Shown here: piece by piece, positions 1 to 6,665 of the stretch
Numbering within the stretch: the first letter of the stretch is position 1
Layout of the letters: each line of letters opens with the position of its first letter
NCBI GenBank assembly: GCA_003564775.1
Contig: PXEI01000168.1
Coordinates: 1-9,776 of the forward strand
Length of the DNA stretch: 9,776 nt
From: Spirochaetaceae bacterium
GTDB taxonomy: Bacteria > Spirochaetota > Spirochaetia > DSM-27196 > SLAA01
Direction: 5' to 3'
Notes under the pieces: model-generated
Told to the model about the DNA's origin: nothing
The model's input: only the letters and a program-made list of their open reading frames with translations
Database searches by the model: none
Made by a program: the position numbers and the translations under genes

Positions 1-90
1 TGGTCTTTGTGGTGCGCGCCCACTCGAAAGCCCGCCGCTAAGACCACGGCACCAGCGCCGCCCGGTAGCACCAGCGCCGCCCGCCACTAA
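1..90 (+). other. Possible C-terminal tail of a plus-strand gene cut by the window edge
   Basis: Frame 1 is open from the edge to a TAA at 88-90 and would encode a Lys/Ala/Pro/Ser-rich tail ending PPGSTSAARH. Frame 3 is also open from the edge to a TAA at 39-41 and ends HSKARR. Frame 2 is open to a TAA at about 102-104. With under 30 codons visible I cannot say which, if any, is real. A plus-strand gene here would converge on the aldehyde dehydrogenase, whose stop codon is at 87-89. This is only a candidate. Confidence 0.2.
49..83. repeat. Two 16-bp direct repeats with a 3-bp spacer
   Basis: The sequence GCACCAGCGCCGCCCG occurs at 49-64 and again, identically, at 68-83, giving a 19-bp period. 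It lies just past the stop of the aldehyde dehydrogenase gene. It could be a local slippage duplication or part of a low-complexity Ala/Pro-rich coding tail on the plus strand. There is no T-run beside it, so it is not an obvious intrinsic terminator. Confidence 0.7.
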
Positions 91-1469
91 CCCAGCACTT
101 TGCGGATAACGGAGAGTTGACGAGCCGAGTAGGGCGCGTAACGCAAGGGTGGGTCAATGAGCAGCGACTGCGAGAACACCCCTTTTTTGTGAGAGAAGGT
201 TTCAAAGCCCCATTGCCCATGATACTGCCCTATTCCGCTTGTACCGCGTCCTCCAAAGGGCAAAGCAGCGTTGCCCACATGCATAACCGTGTCGTTGAGT
301 GCCGCCCCACCGCTGGGAACGCGTTTCAGAAAGCGAGAAGCCGCCTTGCGGTCACGGCTGAAGTAGTAGAGTGCCAATGGATTTGGGTTGCGGGCGATAA
401 GCTGTTCGGCTTCTCCAATGTGGTCAAACCCTATGACCGGAAGTATCGGCCCAAATATTTCTTCCTGCATCACCGAGGACTGTAGTGAAGGATCAAGTAG
501 TATTGTTGGCTCTATCCTTCGGTTAGCAGCGTCACAAGCACCGCCGCAGAAAATGTCGCCGTCTGCCAGGAGCCGTTCAAGCCTCTTGTAGTGTTCGTCG
601 GAGATGAGTGAGGCGTAGTCTTCTGACTCAAGCGGGGCGGGGCCATAGGCGCGCGTGATCTCTGCGGCGAGGGCCGTGCAGAGCTTGTCCTTAATCTGAT
701 TGTCTACCAGGATGTAGTCGGGGGCGATACAGGTCTGCCCGGCGTTGACACACTTACCCCACACAATCCGCCGCGCAGTGGTTTTAAGGTCTGCATCTGC
801 GGCAACAACACACGGGCTTTTACCACCGAGCTCCAGAACTACCGGAGTAAGGTGCTTGGCGGCCGCCTGGTACACAAGCTTGCCAACCCGGGTGCTTCCG
901 GTAAAGAAGATGTGATCCCACTGCTGATCCAGGAGCTCCTGAGCCACTTCCGGGCCACCTGTTGCGGTTTCCACCTCACCATCCGGAAAGGCGGCGGCGA
1001 TAACGCTCTCAACCACCGTCGCGGTATGGGGAGCAAGCTCCGAGGGTTTCAGAAGCACGGTATTACCTGCGGCTATGGCCGAGATAAGCGGCGCAAGGGC
1101 CAACTGGAACGGATAGTTCCATGGTGACATGATGAGCACTGCACCCCACGGTTCAAACTCCACCCGCGATGATGCTGGTTTCAGGAAAAGCGGGGTTGCA
1201 GCTCGCTGCGGGCGCATCCAGCGCTTGAGGTGTTTTTGTGTCTGGCGAATCTCGCTGCGTATGAAGGCGATCTCGGTGCTGTAGCTCTCAAACTGGGGCT
1301 TCCGGAAGTCGCGTGACAGGGCGTTGAGAATGTCTGACTCAGCCGTTTGAATGGCCTGTTCCAGCCGTGACAGTGCCTTGTCTCGTGCAGTTCGTTCACA
1401 GAGGATTCCGCTTTGCTGACGGGCGCGGAGTCTTTCGGCCGCGGTCTTCAAGCTGTGTGCCGATACCAT
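87..1469 (-). CDS. NAD(P)-dependent aldehyde dehydrogenase, class 3-like
   Basis: This 460-residue protein would oxidise an aldehyde to its carboxylic acid with NAD(P)+, in the cytosol or at the membrane face. Family marks in order are the oxyanion Asn in SPWNYP (Asn118), the cofactor-binding Lys in LKPSE (Lys141), the GSTRVGK loop (191-197), the general base Glu213 in LELGGKSP, the catalytic Cys247 in NAGQTC, EEIFGP (336-341), LPFGG (403-407) and a C-terminal FETFSHKKGVF segment. Length and tail are typical of the class 3 group, which includes fatty-aldehyde and coniferyl-aldehyde dehydrogenases. The substrate cannot be read from sequence. The ATG at 1469 gives a normal N-terminus; no strong Shine-Dalgarno or clear promoter is visible before it. 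The gene is divergent from the PYP-kinase operon with about 125 bp between starts. Confidence 0.93.
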   Translation of the reverse strand: MVSAHSLKTAAERLRARQQSGILCERTARDKALSRLEQAIQTAESDILNALSRDFRKPQFESYSTEIAFIRSEIRQTQKHLKRWMRPQRAATPLFLKPASSRVEFEPWGAVLIMSPWNYPFQLALAPLISAIAAGNTVLLKPSELAPHTATVVESVIAAAFPDGEVETATGGPEVAQELLDQQWDHIFFTGSTRVGKLVYQAAAKHLTPVVLELGGKSPCVVAADADLKTTARRIVWGKCVNAGQTCIAPDYILVDNQIKDKLCTALAAEITRAYGPAPLESEDYASLISDEHYKRLERLLADGDIFCGGACDAANRRIEPTILLDPSLQSSVMQEEIFGPILPVIGFDHIGEAEQLIARNPNPLALYYFSRDRKAASRFLKRVPSGGAALNDTVMHVGNAALPFGGRGTSGIGQYHGQWGFETFSHKKGVFSQSLLIDPPLRYAPYSARQLSVIRKVLG

Positions 1470-1534
1470 TTGCTACACTACCATGATTCCCTGCATTCGG
1501 CAAGTTGACACCGGGCGTTGGAGGCTGCAGCAGG

Positions 1535-1563
1535 GTGACACTAGCGGACTCCTGCGGTATAGT
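1535..1563 (+). promoter_or_regulatory. Sigma-70-type promoter of the PYP-kinase operon
   Basis: A -35 box GTGACA at 1535-1540 (5 of 6 consensus) and a -10 box TATAGT at 1558-1563 (5 of 6) are separated by exactly 17 bp. Transcription would begin near 1570, about 25 nt before the GTG start of the PYP-like gene. This also argues against the upstream in-frame TTG at 1505 as a start. A second TTGACA lies at 1505-1510 but has no -10 box at the right distance. The site is inferred from sequence only. Confidence 0.65.
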
Positions 1564-1581
1564 AAGGACAACTCTTGTTGC

Positions 1582-1588
1582 AGGAAGG
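1582..1588 (+). promoter_or_regulatory. Ribosome binding site fixing the PYP-like start
   Basis: AGGAAGG lies 6 nt before the GTG at 1595. It decides the start: translation from GTG 1595 gives 124 residues, almost exactly the 125 of classical PYP. The longer in-frame reading from TTG 1505 would add 30 residues with no PYP similarity and would begin upstream of the predicted promoter. Confidence 0.7.
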
Positions 1589-1594
1589 TGCTTA

Positions 1595-1969
1595 GTGTGC
1601 CCCGGTTTTTACGACGAAGACATACTTCAAGCGATCTCGAAAATGGACGGAGCCGAACTTAACGATTGCAGCTACGGCGTAGTGAAAATGTCCAAGGAAG
1701 GGGTGGTGCAGGCGGTCAACACCGCCGAGGTTGAACTGTCTGGCCTGTCGCAGAGTGCATTTATCGACAAAAACTTTTTCACGCAGGTAGCTCCCTGTAC
1801 TAATAACTACATGGTGGCTGAGAAGTATCGGAAGCTGGACGAGCTGGACGAGACTATTCCTTACGTATTCACGTACATGATGAAACCAACGCCGGTGCAT
1901 CTGCGCATGCTCAAGTCCCGGGAACATGCGTCACAGTATCTATTGGTCGACCGGGCTGACACCCAATGA
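1595..1969 (+). CDS. Photoactive yellow protein (PYP) homologue, single PAS-domain sensor
   Basis: Read from GTG 1595 this is a 124-residue cytosolic protein matching Halorhodospira PYP nearly end to end. Numbering is one lower than PYP up to the chromophore site. Conserved features are KMD near residue 17, NxAE with Glu45 (PYP Glu46), Ser49 for Thr50, Gly50, KNFF (59-62), VAPCT with Cys68 (PYP Cys69, which carries p-coumarate by thioester), and a Met in MKPTP (Met96, PYP Met100). The loop between the cysteine and that Met region is three residues shorter than in PYP. PYP Tyr42, which hydrogen-bonds the phenolate, is Val41 here, and PYP Arg52 is Leu51. The fold call is firm. Binding of p-coumarate and photoactivity are inference, and the altered pocket could mean shifted colour, another ligand or none. 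It is the first gene of an operon with two kinases, its likely partners. Chromophore-synthesis genes are not in the window. Confidence 0.88.
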   Translation: MCPGFYDEDILQAISKMDGAELNDCSYGVVKMSKEGVVQAVNTAEVELSGLSQSAFIDKNFFTQVAPCTNNYMVAEKYRKLDELDETIPYVFTYMMKPTPVHLRMLKSREHASQYLLVDRADTQ

Positions 1970-2003
1970 TAGACTAAGTACACTCTGTACGCCGGATCAA
2001 CTC

Positions 2004-3227
2004 GTGGAACCTTTAGGAAACGAAAACGAAAGACTTCTCCGCTTTTTGTATCTTGCGCCCGTTGCATTGCTCGAAATTGACAGGGCTGGCCACATTCATC
2101 TGATGAACGGCTATGCCGCTGGATATCTTATGCCCATGAGTAGGACCGGTGAACTCACGAATCTCTTTGAGATTCTTTCGGGGGCCGATATCGACCTTGC
2201 GGAGCTGGTTAACGAGTCTGTCGCCGAGACAGGAACCATTCTCAAGGACCGGCGTCTACGCTGGGCCCCTCCGTCTTCAAGTCCTCTGTACTTCTCATTG
2301 ACGGTTGAGCGCCTGAGTTCCGACAGATTTCTTGTGGCCATGAACGACATCACGGTTCAGGTGCGGCAGGAAGAACGCATCAGCACCATGATAGAGCAGG
2401 AGGCACTCCACAGGGGGCGTGCCGAGATTGCCGCAGGTGTTCTACACGATATTGGTAACGCAATTACCGGAGTTGCTACCGGCGTGAACCGCCTGCTTGG
2501 TGAGGCCGACTGGCCGGAAGAAGATGCTCTATCGCGGTTAGAGGGCTTGTTTCGTGATGCCTATGACAAGTTGTGTGACGGCTTGGGTGCAGAAACTACA
2601 GACGCTCTGCTACGGTACATGACCGAGTTGCGCCGTACCCTTACTTCTCGCAGAGCGGAGCTGCACACGAGTCTGGAACGCATGGCGCACACGGTTGTCC
2701 ATATCTCGGAGGTTTTGGCGGTTCAGCGGCAGTATGTCGGCGAACAACCTGACCGGGCATACACGGTGATGCCGCTGGTGCAACTTGTGGAAGATGCGGT
2801 TTCAATGCAGAATGCTGCCTTTGAGAAGCGTCGCGTTGCCATTCGTCGCCAGTACCACGATGAAGCAGCCCAGGTTGCCGGAAGCAGAACCGGGCTTATG
2901 AGGGTTCTTGTGAACCTGCTCCGTAATGCTTTTGAGTCCTTTGATAGAACCGAGTCGATGGGGGAGCGGTTTGTTCTGCTGGAAACCTCCCGTAGTCCGG
3001 ACGGGAACCGGGTGCGTGTATCAATGGCCGACAACGGCGGGGGTTTTGCTGGCAATCCTGAGGAACTCTTTGAGCTCGGCGTCAGCAGAAAACAGAGTAG
3101 TGACGGAATTGGCTTGTTTGCCTGCCGAAAAATCATAGAATCACATAACGGACGGTTATGGTTAACGAGCGGCGGCCCCGGGGAGGGCGCGGTTGCCCAT
3201 ATTGAGCTCCCGATCCAGGAGGAATAG
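2004..3227 (+). CDS. PAS-domain sensor histidine kinase
   Basis: This cytosolic kinase (407 residues from GTG 2004) should autophosphorylate on a histidine and pass the phosphate to a receiver domain. A PAS-like sensor spans about residues 10-120, then a short helical linker. The H-box GVLHDIGN has His148 and is the variant type that has IGN rather than LRNPL after the histidine. The ATP-binding domain shows the N-box (LMRVLVNLLRNAFESF, 298-313), G1 (DNGGGF, 343-348) and a G2-like SSDGIGLF (365-372). There are no membrane segments, so the input is intracellular. The reading frame extends back to an ATG at 1926, overlapping the PYP gene by 44 bp. I prefer GTG 2004 because the extra 26 residues lie outside the PAS domain and a GGAT precedes 2004 by 6 nt, but either is possible. 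The next gene starts 5 nt after its stop, and that receiver-kinase is the obvious partner. Confidence 0.88.
   Translation: MEPLGNENERLLRFLYLAPVALLEIDRAGHIHLMNGYAAGYLMPMSRTGELTNLFEILSGADIDLAELVNESVAETGTILKDRRLRWAPPSSSPLYFSLTVERLSSDRFLVAMNDITVQVRQEERISTMIEQEALHRGRAEIAAGVLHDIGNAITGVATGVNRLLGEADWPEEDALSRLEGLFRDAYDKLCDGLGAETTDALLRYMTELRRTLTSRRAELHTSLERMAHTVVHISEVLAVQRQYVGEQPDRAYTVMPLVQLVEDAVSMQNAAFEKRRVAIRRQYHDEAAQVAGSRTGLMRVLVNLLRNAFESFDRTESMGERFVLLETSRSPDGNRVRVSMADNGGGFAGNPEELFELGVSRKQSSDGIGLFACRKIIESHNGRLWLTSGGPGEGAVAHIELPIQEE
3217..3223 (+). promoter_or_regulatory. Strong ribosome binding site for the receiver-kinase
   Basis: AGGAGGA ends 9 nt before the ATG at 3233. It overlaps the last codons of the preceding kinase, which fits coupled translation of the two genes. 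Confidence 0.75.
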
Positions 3228-3232
3228 CTTAG

Positions 3233-4810
3233 ATGATCGCCGGTTTTAATACTCGGGTCTTGGTTATAGATGACGAAGAGGCAATTCGTGACAGTTTTCG
3301 CGAGATACTTATGCCTCACCGAAAAAAATACGCACAACTCGAGGAAGCCGGTGAGGAGCTTTTTGGAGCCGGGCCACGGGGCGGCGGATCTGGGGAGACC
3401 TTTGATTTTGAGTTTGTCGAGGCGCCGGACGGCGAACGCGGTCTGCGCTTGGTCGAACAGGCAATAAAGAACCAGGAGCCCTTTGCCGCAGTCTTTGTTG
3501 ATATGCGCATGCCCGGCTGGGATGGATTGGAAACGGTGAAGCGCATTCGCGCTGTGGACCAGGCTGCCGAGATCGTTTTTGTTACCGCGTATAGCGACTA
3601 CAGCATTCAAGAAGTGGTGATGTCGGCGGGGCCTAACGTTGGGTACCATAGCAAGCCTTTTGCCGCTGACGAAATTCGGCAGATCGCCACCAAGGCGGTA
3701 TACGAATGGAACAAGACACGCGACCTTGAAAGGCTTATCGGTATTGTTTCGGATGTACGGGCCGAGCGCGGGGACAACGCCCAGCTGCTCACTACCAGTC
3801 TTCATCATATTTTAGACCTGGCGGATTGTGAGTCGGCCATGGTCGCACGGCACACAGACGGACATGGTTTCAGAAAGGTTGTCGGGGTGGGCCGCCTGAG
3901 CGAGGATGAGTACGCTGCCGAGTTCCTGACAGATATTCCTATGCTGAGTGAAAACGCCGTGCAGCAGCGCGATCGCCGGGTCTTTCTTCGCATGCACCAC
4001 TACACCGTGGTGCTCCTGTTGGAACAACCCGGTAGCTCTATGAACAGCGACCGTCTATATCTTCTCCAGCTCTTTCTTGAACATGCTGGGCAGTCACTGG
4101 AAAAGGCCGAACTGCAAGAGTCGCTCATGCAAAAGGAGAAACTCTCTGCCGTGGGACAGGCGGTAAGCATGATTGCTCATGACCTTCGGTCGCCGCTCTC
4201 GGGCGTGTTGTCGCTCGTGGATCTTATTCGACAAACTGATTATGAGCCGGACTCGATGCAGGAGGTCTTTGGCCAGATCTCCGAGGCGGTTAACTCTGCC
4301 ATAGACATTGTGAACGACATTCTTGACTTCACGCGCAACAGTGAGATTTCGCGCAACCTCATATCCTCGGCCGATCTTATTGAAGAGGTAGAGTCCGCGG
4401 TGGCAAACTTTGTGTCCAGCATGCGGGCGGAACTGGTTGTTGAGAATCGCCGATCTTTCACCTTCCTGGGAGACAACGGCAAGATGCGGCGGGTGTTGGT
4501 GAACCTGGTGCGAAATGCCGGTGAGTCTTTGCCTCGGCGTCCTCGAGGAGAGTCTATCATCACAATACGCAGTGACTTCTCGGGTGAGCATGGAATTCTT
4601 GAGGTAGAGGATAACGGAACTGGAATCTCTGCGGAGATACAAGAGACCATGTTTGTTCCGTTTTCCGGTGGGGGTAAACGCGGGGGCACCGGCCTTGGCC
4701 TTGCTATTGTGAAGACCTTTGTGGAGGCGCACGGTGGTAGTGTTGAGTATGAAACCGGCGACACCGGAACCTGTTTTAGGCTCCGGGTGCCAGCGCGGGT
4801 GGTCGAGTAA
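3233..4810 (+). CDS. Receiver domain-histidine kinase hybrid
   Basis: This 525-residue cytosolic protein has a receiver at the front and a kinase at the back. The receiver (about 7-155) shows the acidic pair Asp13-Asp14, phospho-acceptor Asp90 in FVDMRMPGWDG, Thr118 in FVTAYSDYS and Lys141 in SKPFA. About 30 residues (roughly 28-58, with a Gly-rich stretch) are inserted after the first helix, which is known in one receiver subgroup. Residues about 165-295 form a middle domain, possibly GAF-like or DUF3369-like, ending in a helix (LEKAELQESLMQKEKL). The kinase has an H-box AHDLRSPLSGV with His316, an N-box (420-432), G1 DNGTG (460-464) and G2 GGTGLGLA (484-491). It probably receives phosphate from the preceding PAS kinase on Asp90 and uses that to tune its own kinase. 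No DNA-binding or cyclase output is present, so the final target lies elsewhere. Its end faces ribH with 23 bp between. Confidence 0.9.
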   Translation: MIAGFNTRVLVIDDEEAIRDSFREILMPHRKKYAQLEEAGEELFGAGPRGGGSGETFDFEFVEAPDGERGLRLVEQAIKNQEPFAAVFVDMRMPGWDGLETVKRIRAVDQAAEIVFVTAYSDYSIQEVVMSAGPNVGYHSKPFAADEIRQIATKAVYEWNKTRDLERLIGIVSDVRAERGDNAQLLTTSLHHILDLADCESAMVARHTDGHGFRKVVGVGRLSEDEYAAEFLTDIPMLSENAVQQRDRRVFLRMHHYTVVLLLEQPGSSMNSDRLYLLQLFLEHAGQSLEKAELQESLMQKEKLSAVGQAVSMIAHDLRSPLSGVLSLVDLIRQTDYEPDSMQEVFGQISEAVNSAIDIVNDILDFTRNSEISRNLISSADLIEEVESAVANFVSSMRAELVVENRRSFTFLGDNGKMRRVLVNLVRNAGESLPRRPRGESIITIRSDFSGEHGILEVEDNGTGISAEIQETMFVPFSGGGKRGGTGLGLAIVKTFVEAHGGSVEYETGDTGTCFRLRVPARVVE

Positions 4811-4833
4811 GCCGCACGCGACCTGCGACCCGC

Positions 4834-5307
4834 TCAGCTGCTCAGCTGCTTTGCGAGGCTTGCCATCTCAATAGCGGCCATAGCGGCATCCCAGCCTTTG
4901 TTTCCGGCCTTGGTTCCGGCCCGTTCAAGCGCCTGCTCGATATCGTTGGTGGTAATAATGCCGTTGATCACCGGCACGCCGGTGCTCAGAGAGACCTGCG
5001 CCACGCCCTTGGCAGACTCGGCAGCCACGTAGTCAAAGTGTGGTGTTGAACCACGAATGACCGCGCCCAAACACACAATTGCGTCGTAGCGTCCGGTCTC
5101 GGCCGCCTTCTTAGCTACAAAGGGAACCTCAAAAGCTCCCGGAACGCGCATAACCACGATCTCGCCCGCATCACAGCCGTGTCGAGTAAGGCAGTCTACC
5201 GCCCCAATTATCAGTTGCTCACCAATGAGTGAGTTAAAGCGCGCCACCACAATAGCTACGCGCAATCCCTTGGCATCAAGGATGCCGTTAATTTCCTGAG
5301 TAGTCAT
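4834..5307 (-). CDS. ribH: 6,7-dimethyl-8-ribityllumazine synthase
   Basis: RibH condenses 5-amino-6-ribitylamino-uracil with 3,4-dihydroxy-2-butanone 4-phosphate to give lumazine, the penultimate riboflavin step. From ATG 5307 the protein has 157 residues, the usual family length. Landmarks are ARFN (22-25), VPGAFEVP (55-62), GAVIRGSTPHFDYV (81-94) with the catalytic His90, and RAGTKAGNKG (129-138). A ribosome binding site (GGAGGA, 5313-5318) lies 5 nt before this ATG. The frame is open further upstream to 5373, but that extension lies inside ribBA and lacks family similarity. It overlaps ribBA by 20 bp, suggesting translational coupling, and is the last gene of the operon. No terminator is visible after it. 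Confidence 0.96.
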   Translation of the reverse strand: MTTQEINGILDAKGLRVAIVVARFNSLIGEQLIIGAVDCLTRHGCDAGEIVVMRVPGAFEVPFVAKKAAETGRYDAIVCLGAVIRGSTPHFDYVAAESAKGVAQVSLSTGVPVINGIITTNDIEQALERAGTKAGNKGWDAAMAAIEMASLAKQLSS

Positions 5308-6619
5308 TCTTGTCCTCCATTTTCTCTTCCATAAGTTGTCCAAACTTCTGTTGCTTGGTGTGGATGTAGGCACGGTTCTCCGGGGTTGTTTCCATAATAA
5401 GGGGGACGCGTTCGGTCACCGTGATTCCGCCCTGTTCAAGGCCCTGAATCTTGTCGGGGTTGTTGGTCAGGAGCCGTAGCTCGGTAAGTCCGATCTCCTG
5501 GAGTATCTCGGCGGCAACGCTGTAACTGCGGCTGTCGGCGGGCAGGCCCAAGGCGGTATTGGCTTCGTAGGTGTCAAGGCCAGCATCCTGGAGTGCGTAG
5601 GCGCGAATTTTGTCGGTGAGCCCTATGCCGCGGCCCTCCTGGCGCAGGTACACTATGAGTCCGCCAGCGGCTTGCACGCGCCGCATTGCCTCATCTAACT
5701 GTGGGCCGCACTCGCAGCGCAGGCTTGAGAGACACTCACCGGTAAGACACTCACTGTGCACGCGTACCAGCGGTGCGGGCCTTTCCGCGGACGAGGCTCG
5801 CTGCGACTCCAGTTCATCCAGGAAACCTTCCGGAATGAGGACAAACGGTTCATGCTCCCTTCCGGCGGCGTCAGCATACACGCGCATCTGAAAGCGCCCG
5901 AACCGAGTCGGCACAAGCGCCCGCGCGGTCTCCACCACCTCCGGTTCACTGGCAAGGGTGGCCTCGTACTCAATGATATCCTGTATCGAGATCTGCGGCA
6001 TTCCCAGGCGGTCAGCAATGGCGCTGAGGCGGCTGCCGCGGGCCATGGTACCGTCCTCATCCAGTATCTCACACAGTACCGAACTCGGGAGTGCCCCGCA
6101 CAGCTGCGCTAAGGCCACCGCTGCCTCGGTGTGTCCATTGCGCTCGCTCAGCCCGCCCGGCGCAGCCACCAGCGGAAAGATATGGCCCGGACGCGAGAGG
6201 TCGTCAGGCACGCTCTCTGGGGCGGCCAAGGTGCGTATCGTAATTGCACGGTCGGAGGCGGAGATTCCGGTCGTGCAGCCCTTAATGGCGTCTACGCTCA
6301 CGGTAAAGGCAGTGCTGTGAAGCGCGGTGTTCCGCTTCACCATCGGTGCAAGCTCCATCTCGCGGGCACGCTCTGCGGTTATTGCCTGGCATAGTAAACC
6401 ACGCCCCTCGGTGACGATAAGGTTAACGACGTCCGGGGTAATGCGGTCTGAAAGGGCAATGAAGTCGCCCTCGTTCTCACGGTCGTCGTCGTCGGTTACC
6501 ACAACCACCTTGCCAGCCCTCAGGTCGCGCAGCGCATGTTGCATGCGAGCACAGAGCTCATGGTGGTGCCGTGCATCCGGCGTCTGACCGGATTTTGTTT
6601 CTAAATGTATAGTGTTCAT
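5288..6619 (-). CDS. ribBA: Bifunctional DHBP synthase / GTP cyclohydrolase II
   Basis: This fused enzyme supplies both branches of riboflavin synthesis. The N-terminal half turns ribulose 5-phosphate into 3,4-dihydroxy-2-butanone 4-phosphate; the C-terminal half opens GTP to the diaminopyrimidine. From ATG 6619 it has 443 residues. The DHBP half shows DDDDRENEGDF (43-53, metal-binding acids), TAFTVSVDA (103-111), GHIFPL (145-150) and RNGHTEA (160-166). The cyclohydrolase half shows the zinc cysteines Cys291, Cys302 and Cys304 in HSECLTGEC and SLRCECG, then YLRQEGRGIGL (324-334) and LLTNNPDKIQGL. AGGGAG (6628-6633) lies 8 nt before ATG 6619, so I prefer it to the in-frame GTG at 6661, which has no ribosome binding site. 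Both catalytic motif sets look intact, so both activities are expected. Confidence 0.96.
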   Translation of the reverse strand: MNTIHLETKSGQTPDARHHHELCARMQHALRDLRAGKVVVVTDDDDRENEGDFIALSDRITPDVVNLIVTEGRGLLCQAITAERAREMELAPMVKRNTALHSTAFTVSVDAIKGCTTGISASDRAITIRTLAAPESVPDDLSRPGHIFPLVAAPGGLSERNGHTEAAVALAQLCGALPSSVLCEILDEDGTMARGSRLSAIADRLGMPQISIQDIIEYEATLASEPEVVETARALVPTRFGRFQMRVYADAAGREHEPFVLIPEGFLDELESQRASSAERPAPLVRVHSECLTGECLSSLRCECGPQLDEAMRRVQAAGGLIVYLRQEGRGIGLTDKIRAYALQDAGLDTYEANTALGLPADSRSYSVAAEILQEIGLTELRLLTNNPDKIQGLEQGGITVTERVPLIMETTPENRAYIHTKQQKFGQLMEEKMEDKNDYSGN

Positions 6620-6665
6620 GTCGATGTCTCCCTGTTGTTGGTTGTTCCTGTGCGTGGCCACGTTG

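Noticed and set aside
117..485. A 122-codon plus-strand frame opposite the aldehyde dehydrogenase
   Set aside because: It lies wholly inside the dehydrogenase gene on the other strand, has no ribosome binding site and no recognisable motif.
1926..2003. N-terminal extension of the PAS kinase from ATG 1926
   Set aside because: It overlaps the PYP gene by 44 bp, has no properly spaced ribosome binding site and adds residues outside the PAS domain. GTG 2004 is preferred, but 1926 is not excluded.
2723..3808. A 361-codon open frame on the minus strand across the two kinases
   Set aside because: The plus strand here encodes unmistakable kinase and receiver motifs in two frames. The antisense translation shows no recognisable domain, and long antisense frames are common in GC-rich genes.
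4840..4856. Tandem CAGCTGCT copies at the ribH end considered as a terminator or repeat element
   Set aside because: They encode the last residues of RibH (QLSS), lack a following T-run and are too short to call a repeat element.
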